A stretch of 6,791 nucleotides of DNA, taken from positions 1-6,791 of the forward strand of contig JAITQT010000213.1 in assembly GCA_031288745.1 (NCBI GenBank), read 5' to 3'. The notes under the pieces are model-generated. The model did no database searches, was not told where the DNA came from, and worked only from the letters and a program-made list of their open reading frames with translations. Positions 1 through 6,298 of the stretch are shown piece by piece. Position numbers and translations under genes: made by a program. Each line of letters starts with the position of its first letter. The stretch's first letter is position 1. This DNA comes from Deltaproteobacteria bacterium. Its GTDB lineage: Bacteria; Desulfobacterota; Desulfarculia; Adiutricales; Adiutricaceae.

Positions 1-821
1 AAACCGTTTTTACACTCTTCTATAATGGCGCGTTTAGCGACAAAGTCGATGCTACTCCATTGTAAGTTGAGGATCTCGTTCTTCCTAGCACCGGTAAGCA
101 TTAAGAGTTTTAGCGCCGTAGCCGGCACTAACTTAATCTTATTTTCTTTTAGGAGCTGGTTGATGACGTTCCAGATTTTGTTTAACTGGGCTTGGTCGAG
201 AAAGAGCAACTGCCTATGCTCCTTGTAGTTGTTGATATACTTGGTAGGGTTTTTATCATCTCTCTTTAAACCGTTACGATAACACCAGTTGAAGAACTTA
301 GAGCTAATAGCTTTGATTCTATTAGCTTGATAGGGATTTTTGCTCTCACTATAGTGCAGGGCAAAAATGTGCTCGTGGGAGACGCTGTTTATGTCTAATT
401 GGCCAAAGGCCGGACAGATAAATCTTTGAAAAATAGAAATATACTGTTTAATTGTATTTTTCTTTAAATGAACGTAGATGTAATTATACAAAAATTTCCA
501 ATAGGCATCTTTGACTGTTATAATTTTAGGATCTTGGACCGCAGGAGGAATATAGATGCTCGGCCCCTTGTCGTGGGCCAGTTGAAGCTGAGATAAAAAG
601 CTTAATAAATTTATGCCTTGACTCTGATTTAAAAAGTCGGCGAGATTTACGCCGTTAGTTTTATTCACATAGTCGGTTGGAATAAAAGCAAGCTCTTGAG
701 GGTTTAGGTCAGTTAAACTTACCTCGCCATTTAGATTAACTTCCGGTACCTCTTCTAGTTTGCAAGGCAGCGCGTCGTTTTCCTGGCTAGGATTAATTAA
801 TTTTTTGATAGGTTTGCCCAT
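1..821 (-). CDS. Tyrosine recombinase (phage/element integrase), 3' end beyond the window
   Basis: A reading frame of 273 codons runs from ATG at 821 off the left edge with no stop. An in-frame TGA lies just upstream (833-831), so 821 is the most upstream possible ATG. Residues about 101-185 read as the core-binding (SAM-like) helical domain, with KNTIKQYISIFQRF (121-134), HEHIFALHY (149-157) and QANRIKAISSKFFNWCYRNG (165-184). The catalytic domain begins near 204. TGARKNEI (243-250) holds the first catalytic arginine, R246, and is followed by LNLQWSSIDF. K271, in the last visible strand, could be the active-site lysine. The distal R, H-x-x-R and tyrosine motifs lie outside the window, so integrity cannot be judged. 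Residues 1-95 match no domain I recognise and may include an arm-binding segment. Proteins of this family cut and rejoin DNA at att sites to integrate or excise elements. No strong Shine-Dalgarno sequence is visible. The orientation matches dnaX, and no tRNA lies beside it. Family assignment is firm; which element it belongs to is unknown. Confidence 0.9.
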   Translation of the reverse strand, partial: MGKPIKKLINPSQENDALPCKLEEVPEVNLNGEVSLTDLNPQELAFIPTDYVNKTNGVNLADFLNQSQGINLLSFLSQLQLAHDKGPSIYIPPAVQDPKIITVKDAYWKFLYNYIYVHLKKNTIKQYISIFQRFICPAFGQLDINSVSHEHIFALHYSESKNPYQANRIKAISSKFFNWCYRNGLKRDDKNPTKYINNYKEHRQLLFLDQAQLNKIWNVINQLLKENKIKLVPATALKLLMLTGARKNEILNLQWSSIDFVAKRAIIEECKNG

Positions 822-838
822 AAATTTTACTCATTTAT

Positions 839-844
839 ATTATA
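839..844 (-). promoter_or_regulatory. Possible -10 box of the integrase promoter
   Basis: Read on the minus strand this is a perfect TATAAT, ending 17 nt before the integrase ATG at 821. Transcription would start near 832 and leave a leader of only about 11 nt. No convincing -35 hexamer lies 16-18 nt upstream; that position falls inside an inverted repeat. The region is AT-rich, so the match could be chance. Confidence 0.35.
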
Positions 845-851
845 GATTTAT

Positions 852-872
852 CCTAAGCGTAAAAAGCTTAGG
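852..872. repeat. Perfect 7-bp inverted repeat upstream of the integrase
   Basis: CCTAAGC (852-858) and GCTTAGG (866-872) are exact inverted copies around a 7-nt AT-rich centre. Neither strand has a T-run after the second arm, so it does not look like an intrinsic terminator. It covers the place where the -35 element of the TATAAT at 839-844 would fall, as an operator would. The repeat is seen; the operator role is inferred. Confidence 0.5.
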
Positions 873-921
873 GCTTAACTCAAATATTTCTTACTCTACT
901 GGTCTTGTCCTTGGCCTGGTC

Positions 922-941
922 AAAAAGTCAGCGGCCGACTT
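922..941 (-). terminator. Probable intrinsic terminator of the ileS-dnaX unit
   Basis: On the minus strand AAGTC (941-937) pairs with GACTT (929-925). The stem can extend inward by a G-U and a G-C pair, and a run of five T's (926-922) overlaps and follows its 3' arm. It begins 24 nt after the dnaX stop codon. An outer stem is also possible: CCTTGACC (951-944) with GGCCAAGG (916-909), seven of eight bases pairing. The plus strand has no T-run here, so termination would act on leftward transcripts only. The T-run is short and the stem modest. Confidence 0.45.
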
Positions 942-964
942 AAGGTCAAGGTCATAATGATTGA

Positions 965-3223
965 TTAATCTTCTTCAGTTTCTCTCTCGCAAGCGATTGA
1001 GGGCTCCACTGTTTCATCAAGTTCTTGAGCTAGGTTATCCTCTTGGGTCCGGGCTAGTTCTTCTTGTTGGGCTTGGGCGTCGGCCTCTTCTTCTTCTTGA
1101 GGCTTTTCTATATAGGTCACTATTTCACCTGGTAGCTTTTGTTTTAGCCCCTTGACGGCTGGAAGATCATCTAAGATGGCTTTGCGCTCGTCTGGGTCAA
1201 AGGCTTGGCGAAGCTTTTGGGTTAGCTCGGCGTTAAAAGCAGGTCTTGGCCTTAGCTTTACTGGACGGGGTTTTTTATTCCCATTATAAAGATTTCTTTC
1301 CTCATCCAACCACGCCGCTCTAGAGGAATTAGGAGAGTTTTGAGGAGCCCAATTATGGTTTTGATAAGGGCCTTGGTTATCGTAGGGGGGAGCGGCCCCA
1401 GAACCAGGCTCGGTTGTTTCGAAAGATGGCCTCCCTTCGTAAGATTTAAGGCTTAAATATGAAAGAACTTTTTCTTCGTAAGCCTCGTTAAAATAGCTGG
1501 GGGGCTCGTCTGAACTTTGGTTAGCCATCGGTTCATAATCGCCTTGGCTAAGGTTATTTTTGAGCCCATTTTGGTAAATGTCATCTCCTGTTTCGGAGGT
1601 CTCTTTGGTTGAATCAAACTTTTCTACCAAATTTAGATTGTCTACCGAATCAAGATTAACGGCCTCAAGGCTAGGCCTAAAAGTCTGGTTAGCTTCGCTT
1701 TTTGGCGGCCAATCTTGGTTTACCTGGTTTGGTGCGCCATTAAGGGAGCTTGGGCTTTCCATTGGCTTATGTAGGTTACTTTCCCCTTGAGGTATAAGGG
1801 CCTTAGGGGTAGCTTCTAGGTCTTTACCTATGGTCTCTGAAACGTTGTTGTCCAAATTAAGCGCGCTAGTTTTTTTTCCCTTTAACTCATTGGCTAATAG
1901 ACTTTTCGGTCGGATGCCCTCGAAACTTAAATCTTCTGAGCTAATTTTTTTTTCTTGATTTAGTTCGGGCTCAAATTGACCGCTATTAGAGAGGTTTTCC
2001 TCCTTTTTTAGCTCCTCTCTTTTATTTAGCGTTAGGGCTAAGGGGGCCTCGGGCGAGGGGCCGATGGAGAGAGAGTTTGATTCTAAAAAGGCGGTTAGCC
2101 TTTGAGTAAGCCTGACTAAATCTACTAGCGGGGCCATGGAACTAAGCTTTAGTAAATGGGCTTCAGTTAGCCATCTAGGCTGGGGGTGCCTAGATAGCTG
2201 ACCGTAAAAATTTAGCCAGGCCTCAAAGTGCCTATGAAAGAAAGAAAGGGAATATTTTTGGGTCAGCTCTTTAAAGTCGTTAGTTTCACTCTCCGTTAGC
2301 TCCAAAAATTTAACAGCTTCAGGAGAGGCCTTAAACAAAGTAAGCGATCTGATTAATTCTAAGAGCTTATGCCCGAGCTCTTTAAAGTCGTAGCCAAGGT
2401 TATAGGCCTTTTCGATCAGATCTAGGCATTCGGGGGCTTGGCCGTTAAGGGAGGCGGAGATTATTTTAAAGATTATCTCTTGGTTAATAAGACCTAAAGC
2501 TGAATTAACCGCTTCTAGGGTGATTTCCCCGCCAAAGGCAATAACTTGATCCATAAGCCCTAAGGCGTCTCTTAAGCCGCCTTCGGCTTGTCTTGAGATA
2601 ATGGTTATGGCGTCTTTCTCAGCCTTTATGTTTTCTAGCTGAGAAACTTGAATTAGCCTATTGGTAATATCTTCCATCCTGATGCGCCTAAAATCATAGC
2701 GCTGACAGCGAGAGAGGATAGTCTCGGGGACTTTGTGGGCCTCAGTGGTGGCGAAGATAAAGACTATATGAGCAGGGGGTTCTTCTAAGGTCTTTAATAA
2801 GCCGTTAAAGGCGTCTTTTGATAGGCCGTGGACCTCGTCTATGATATAGACCTTATAGGGGTTTTTAGCTGGAAGGTATTTAACGTTTTCTCTTAAGCTT
2901 CTAACGTCGTCTATCCCTCTATTAGAAGCCCCGTCCACTTCCACGACGTCAACCGACTTTCCGGTTTGGATTTCTAAGCAACTAGGGCATTGACCGCATG
3001 GCTTAGGACCTTGACCGGTGCAGCTAAGAGCCATGGCTAGCAGTCTTGCCGCTGTAGTCTTACCCACCCCGCGAGGACCGGTAAAGAGGTAGGCGTGAGA
3101 GATCCTCCCCACAGCCAGAGCCCTAGTTAGAGTTTGGCTGACCTGGGTTTGCCCGACTAGATCTTCAAAGGTCCTAGGCCGGTACTTACGGGCTAAAACT
3201 ACGTATGAGGTTCCTTCTTCCAT
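965..3223 (-). CDS. dnaX: DNA polymerase III subunit tau/gamma (clamp loader)
   Basis: This is a 752-residue AAA+ ATPase subunit that loads the beta clamp and, in its long tau form, links the loader to the polymerase and the DnaB helicase. Visible parts: the N-terminal ARKYRPRTFEDLVGQ; Walker A GPRGVGKT (49-56); zinc-module cysteines C68, C76, C79 and C82; Walker B with DEVH (129-132); the SRC motif (171-173), whose R172 is the arginine finger; and sensor 2, GGLRDAL (215-221). Domain III helices run to about residue 381. A poorly conserved linker rich in Asn, Ser, Glu and Pro (about 382-655) follows. A tau-like end (about 656-706) closes with LPGEIVTYIE, and then comes a strongly acidic tail of 46 residues. 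The start at 3223 lies 8 nt after the ileS stop, with only a weak AAAGAAAG ahead of it, so translation is probably coupled to ileS. At 752 residues it is longer than the 643-residue E. coli tau; the extra length is linker and tail. A gamma form may arise by slippage on the A-runs at 1945-1953 and 1870-1877. Confidence 0.97.
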   Translation of the reverse strand: MEEGTSYVVLARKYRPRTFEDLVGQTQVSQTLTRALAVGRISHAYLFTGPRGVGKTTAARLLAMALSCTGQGPKPCGQCPSCLEIQTGKSVDVVEVDGASNRGIDDVRSLRENVKYLPAKNPYKVYIIDEVHGLSKDAFNGLLKTLEEPPAHIVFIFATTEAHKVPETILSRCQRYDFRRIRMEDITNRLIQVSQLENIKAEKDAITIISRQAEGGLRDALGLMDQVIAFGGEITLEAVNSALGLINQEIIFKIISASLNGQAPECLDLIEKAYNLGYDFKELGHKLLELIRSLTLFKASPEAVKFLELTESETNDFKELTQKYSLSFFHRHFEAWLNFYGQLSRHPQPRWLTEAHLLKLSSMAPLVDLVRLTQRLTAFLESNSLSIGPSPEAPLALTLNKREELKKEENLSNSGQFEPELNQEKKISSEDLSFEGIRPKSLLANELKGKKTSALNLDNNVSETIGKDLEATPKALIPQGESNLHKPMESPSSLNGAPNQVNQDWPPKSEANQTFRPSLEAVNLDSVDNLNLVEKFDSTKETSETGDDIYQNGLKNNLSQGDYEPMANQSSDEPPSYFNEAYEEKVLSYLSLKSYEGRPSFETTEPGSGAAPPYDNQGPYQNHNWAPQNSPNSSRAAWLDEERNLYNGNKKPRPVKLRPRPAFNAELTQKLRQAFDPDERKAILDDLPAVKGLKQKLPGEIVTYIEKPQEEEEADAQAQQEELARTQEDNLAQELDETVEPSIACERETEED
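1866..1877 (-). other. Second candidate slippage site in dnaX (A8 run, -1 frame TAG)
   Basis: Eight A's occupy 1877-1870 on the coding strand, read GGA AAA AAA ACT (G449 K450 K451 T452). A -1 slip reads AAC TAG at once (stop at 1868-1866) and would end the protein at residue 452. A +1 slip stays open for about 16 codons. It lies in the disordered linker, 25 codons after the A9 run, so it could be a backup site or simply lysine codons in an AT-rich gene. Confidence 0.3.
1941..1953 (-). other. Candidate slippage/frameshift site in dnaX (A9 run, -1 frame TAG)
   Basis: On the coding strand positions 1953-1945 are nine consecutive A's, read GAA AAA AAA ATT (E424 K425 K426 I427). In the -1 frame, or after gain of one A, the next codons are AAT TAG, with the stop at 1943-1941. 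In the +1 frame, or after loss of one A, five codons lead to TAA at 1929-1927. Either slip yields a protein of about 427-431 residues that ends after domain III. E. coli gamma is 431 residues, and T. thermophilus makes gamma by slippage on an A9 run in dnaX. I see no Shine-Dalgarno sequence at the stimulatory distance and no clear downstream stem, so transcriptional slippage is likelier than ribosomal frameshifting. Confidence 0.5.
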
Positions 3224-3231
3224 AACTTTCT

Positions 3232-5979
3232 TTAAGCTTTAACTAAAGCGTTTTGGCATTTATGACAAGGCTTAGAACTATCTATGGGCACTTCCTCTCT
3301 TCTTAGCCAACAGCGGGGGCACTTAGGGTAAGGGCAAGGCTTAACTTCAATCTTAAGTTCGCTATTAGCTGGTCCCTCGATTAATTTAACTTCGCTTACT
3401 ATTAAGAGCTCGCTAAGATCTTCGTAATTAGATAAAATCTTAAAATCTTCTCCCGAGGCTATTAAAGTGATTTGAGCCTCTATCGGGGCACCGATTATTT
3501 TTTCTCCTCGAGCTTCTTCTAAGCTTTTATTGGCTTTCGAGCGTAAGGCCAAGAGCTTTTCAAAATCTTCCAGCTCAGCTAATTTAGCCCACTTAGGATC
3601 GGTAGAGGGAAAATCCTCCAAAAAGACGCTTGATTTTTCTCCGGGATAGAGGCGAGTCCAGATCTCTTCGGCAGTAAAAGAAATAATGGGGGCCATGAGT
3701 TTGGTGATGGTTATTAAGACTAAATTCATGACCGTTTGAGAAGAGCGCCTTTTGGGGTCGTCTTTTTTTAAGGTGTAGAGCCTATCTTTAACGACGTCGT
3801 GGTAGAGAGAGGATAAAAAGACCACGAACTTATTAATGTTTTGATATATTTCGTGGAACTGATAGCGTTTATAAGAGTCGAGCACCTTGGTTATTAGTTC
3901 GTCTAGCTTAAAAAGGACGTAGCGATCTAAAAGGCCTAAGCCATTGTAGTTAACAGAATCTATTTGAGGGTTAAAATCAAAGAGGTTGCCAAGAATAAAT
4001 CTAGCTGAGTTTCGAAAATTAAAATAGGCCTTAGAGAGCATATCCATGATGGCGTTAGAGAGCCTTATATCGTCTTGGTAGTTTTCCGCTGAAACCCATA
4101 ACCTTAAAATATCGGCACCGTATTTTTTTATGACCTGCTCGGGTTCGATGGTATTGTTAAGGCTTTTGCTCATCTTCCGCCCTGAGCCGTCAACCACGTA
4201 GCCGTGGGTTAAGACCTCTTGGTAAGGGGCTTTTTGGCGGTTCGCCACGCTAATTAATAAGCTTGAATGGAACCAGCCTCTATGTTGATCTGAGCCCTCC
4301 AAAAACATCTTAGGCTTATCAGGAAGATTATCCCTATCTTCGCAAACAGCGGCGAAAGAGCAGCCTGAATCAAACCAAACGTCAAGGATATCTTTTTCTT
4401 TTATAAACTCTTCTCCCCCGCAGCGCTGGCACCTTTCTCCCAAAGGCAGTAATTCTCTCTCGCTTAGTTCGTACCAAACGTCGGCCCCATTTTGGTTTAT
4501 AAGCTCAAACAAGCGATTTTGGATGGCTTGGGAGTAATGCCAATGACCGCATTTTTGGCAGAAAAAGACGGTAATAGGCACTCCCCACGACCTTTGGCGG
4601 CTAATACACCAATCTGGGCGGTTTTCAATCATGCCCTTGATACGCTCTTTACCCCAGCGCGGGATCCACTCAACTCTATCTATAAAATTAAGACTCTCCG
4701 TTCTAAGCTCTTCTCTCTCCATAGAGACGAACCACTGGGGGGTGGAACGAAAGACCACTGGTTTTTTACACCTCCAGCAATGAGGGTATTGGTGGGTCAG
4801 CTTTTCTTGGGCTAGTAAGGCCCCTTTTTCTTTTAAAAGCTCTATGACCTTACTATCGGCTTGTAAGACTTTTAGTCCGGCTAGCTCTCCCATATCGGGG
4901 GTATAGCGAGCGCTATCGTCTAAAGGAGATAAGATAGGTAGCTCATAAGCTAAACCAGTTTCATAATCTTCTCTCCCGTGACCAGGGGCAATGTGAACTA
5001 AACCAGTGCCTTGCTCTAAGGTGACGTAAGAAGCCGGTACTACTTTAGAGCGCCGCTTATAAAAGGGGTGGGAGCAGACTAGACCCTTTAGTTTAGATTG
5101 GTCGGCGTCCCCTAGATCTTCAGGCTCACCTAGATTAAATTTAGGCCACAGACTGGGGGCTAAAGTTCTGGCGACTAATAACACTCTTTCCCCAAACCTA
5201 TAGGCCGCATAGGTAAAGTTAGGGTTATAAGCCACAGCCATGTTTGCCGGAATAGTCCAAGGCGTGGTCGTCCAGATGACTAGCTCAAGGGGCAGGTTTT
5301 TAAACTTAGGCGATAAGATCTCAGGAGGGGAGAGGAGCTTAAAGGGGACGAAGATAGATTCTGAAACATGCGATTCGTATTCAACTTCAGCTTCGGCTAA
5401 AGCCGTGCGACAAGAGCCGCACCATAAGACCGGCTTAAGGCTATGATATATCCTCCCTGAGAGAGCCATTTCTCCTAGCTCTCGAGCTATGACCGCTTCA
5501 TAGCGGTAGTTCATGGTTAGATAGGGGTTATCCCATTCTCCTAAGACCCCTAAGCGCTTAAATTCTTCTCTTTGGATGTTAACGAAGTTTTGAGCATATT
5601 CTCGGCACAACTTTCTAATCTCTGAGCGAGAGAGTTCATTTTTTTTAGAACCTAGTTTTTGATCCACCTGGTGCTCTATGGGTAGTCCATGGCAATCCCA
5701 ACCGGGAACGTAGGGGGAGAGATAGCCGCTCATGGTCTTACTTTTTATTATAATGTCTTTAAGGATCTTATTTAAGGCCGTGCCCATGTGGATGTGACCA
5801 TTGGCGTAAGGTGGTCCGTCGTGGAGGACCCAAAGGGGCCGGTTTTTTTTCTTATCTAAGATTAAAGAGTAAAGATCGATTGCTTGCCATCTTTTTAAGA
5901 TTTTAGGCTCGAGCTGGTTCAGACCAGCCTTCATGGGAAAATCGGTCTGGGGAAGATTGAGGGTCTCTTTATAATCCAT
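3232..5979 (-). CDS. ileS: Isoleucyl-tRNA synthetase
   Basis: This cytoplasmic class I synthetase charges tRNA-Ile and edits misactivated valine. From ATG 5979 it has 915 residues, near the family's usual 930-940. A TTG at 5991 in the same frame would add MPAA, but the family begins close to MxDYKxTLNLP, which favours 5979. Signature parts: HDGPPYANG (53-61); the HIGH-type motif, here HMGT (64-67); GWDCHGLPIE (93-102); the editing domain with WTTTPWT (236-242) and GHGREDYE (333-340), where D338 matches the essential editing aspartate; DWCISRQRSWGVP (456-468); DVWFDSG (533-539); KMSKS (602-606); and a C-terminal zinc finger with C887, C890, C905 and C908. Extra Cys pairs sit at 474/477 and 517/520. 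All these motifs are present and no frameshift is visible. The last His of HIGH is Thr, which I believe occurs in related IleRS proteins. It is followed by dnaX after 8 nt, and no lspA lies downstream. No T-box leader is evident. Confidence 0.97.
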   Translation of the reverse strand: MDYKETLNLPQTDFPMKAGLNQLEPKILKRWQAIDLYSLILDKKKNRPLWVLHDGPPYANGHIHMGTALNKILKDIIIKSKTMSGYLSPYVPGWDCHGLPIEHQVDQKLGSKKNELSRSEIRKLCREYAQNFVNIQREEFKRLGVLGEWDNPYLTMNYRYEAVIARELGEMALSGRIYHSLKPVLWCGSCRTALAEAEVEYESHVSESIFVPFKLLSPPEILSPKFKNLPLELVIWTTTPWTIPANMAVAYNPNFTYAAYRFGERVLLVARTLAPSLWPKFNLGEPEDLGDADQSKLKGLVCSHPFYKRRSKVVPASYVTLEQGTGLVHIAPGHGREDYETGLAYELPILSPLDDSARYTPDMGELAGLKVLQADSKVIELLKEKGALLAQEKLTHQYPHCWRCKKPVVFRSTPQWFVSMEREELRTESLNFIDRVEWIPRWGKERIKGMIENRPDWCISRQRSWGVPITVFFCQKCGHWHYSQAIQNRLFELINQNGADVWYELSERELLPLGERCQRCGGEEFIKEKDILDVWFDSGCSFAAVCEDRDNLPDKPKMFLEGSDQHRGWFHSSLLISVANRQKAPYQEVLTHGYVVDGSGRKMSKSLNNTIEPEQVIKKYGADILRLWVSAENYQDDIRLSNAIMDMLSKAYFNFRNSARFILGNLFDFNPQIDSVNYNGLGLLDRYVLFKLDELITKVLDSYKRYQFHEIYQNINKFVVFLSSLYHDVVKDRLYTLKKDDPKRRSSQTVMNLVLITITKLMAPIISFTAEEIWTRLYPGEKSSVFLEDFPSTDPKWAKLAELEDFEKLLALRSKANKSLEEARGEKIIGAPIEAQITLIASGEDFKILSNYEDLSELLIVSEVKLIEGPANSELKIEVKPCPYPKCPRCWLRREEVPIDSSKPCHKCQNALVKA

Positions 5980-5993
5980 AGCGGCGGGCAAAG

Positions 5994-5999
5994 CTCCTT
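5994..5999 (-). promoter_or_regulatory. Shine-Dalgarno of ileS (AAGGAG), oddly spaced
   Basis: AAGGAG on the minus strand is a near-perfect ribosome binding site. It ends 14 nt before the ATG at 5979 and only 2 nt before the alternative TTG at 5991. Neither spacing is ideal, since 5-10 nt is usual. Family length favours the ATG. No other start codon lies between the two. Confidence 0.6.
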
Positions 6000-6199
6000 G
6001 AGGTCGTCTTGGTAGACTTATGGGAAAATTAATAAAAAAAAGAAAATAAATAAAGAAATTTAATTAATATTTTATAAATAAATATCATTTTAGGTTATAT
6101 AAAATGCAAAAAAAACTAAAGAATAATAAATAAAATAATATTTTTATATAGTATATAAATATATATATAAATTAATAATTTAAATATATTAAACGCATC

Positions 6200-6229
6200 T
6201 TTATCGCGGTTATTAGTATATGAAGTCAA
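6200..6229 (-). promoter_or_regulatory. One possible sigma-70 promoter for ileS-dnaX
   Basis: On the minus strand TTGACT (6229-6224, five of six matches to the -35 consensus) is followed after 18 nt by GATAAA (6205-6200, four of six to the -10). It would give a leader of about 215 nt before ileS. Another pair, TTGCAT (6109-6104) with GATATT (6086-6081), lies closer but has a weaker -35. In DNA this AT-rich, -10-like matches are common, so the choice is tentative. Confidence 0.25.
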
Positions 6230-6298
6230 AAACATAGAAAAAGGTTTTAGAGCTAAAAATATTAATATCAAGGTAAAAATAGGGGGTAAATATTTTTG

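Noticed and set aside
25..228. Plus-strand frame of 67 codons at the left edge, and another at 760-957.
   Set aside because: The first is antisense to the integrase coding frame. The second overlaps the integrase start and the dnaX terminator. Neither has a ribosome site or recognisable sequence.
961..1155. Plus-strand open frames opposite dnaX and ileS (also at 1578-1790, 4492-4815 and 5240-5446).
   Set aside because: They are antisense to well-supported conserved genes, have no plausible products, and are shadows of the real coding frames.
1999..2005. A strong Shine-Dalgarno-like AAGGAGG inside dnaX, upstream of the A9 run.
   Set aside because: It lies about 45 nt from the run, too far for the roughly 10-nt stimulatory spacing known in E. 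coli dnaX, and no start codon follows at a useful distance. It encodes Lys-Lys-Glu-Glu and is probably incidental.
6031..6190. AT-rich tract near dnaX considered as a replication origin.
   Set aside because: No consensus DnaA boxes and no dnaA or dnaN are in view. AT richness alone is not enough.
6244..6283. GTTTTAGAGCTA, identical to the start of the S. pyogenes Cas9 repeat, followed by CAAGGTAAAAATAGG, which loosely resembles the anti-repeat part of a tracrRNA.
   Set aside because: There is a single copy, no repeat-spacer pattern, no cas gene, and the would-be upper stem mismatches. In an AT-rich spacer this is best taken as chance.
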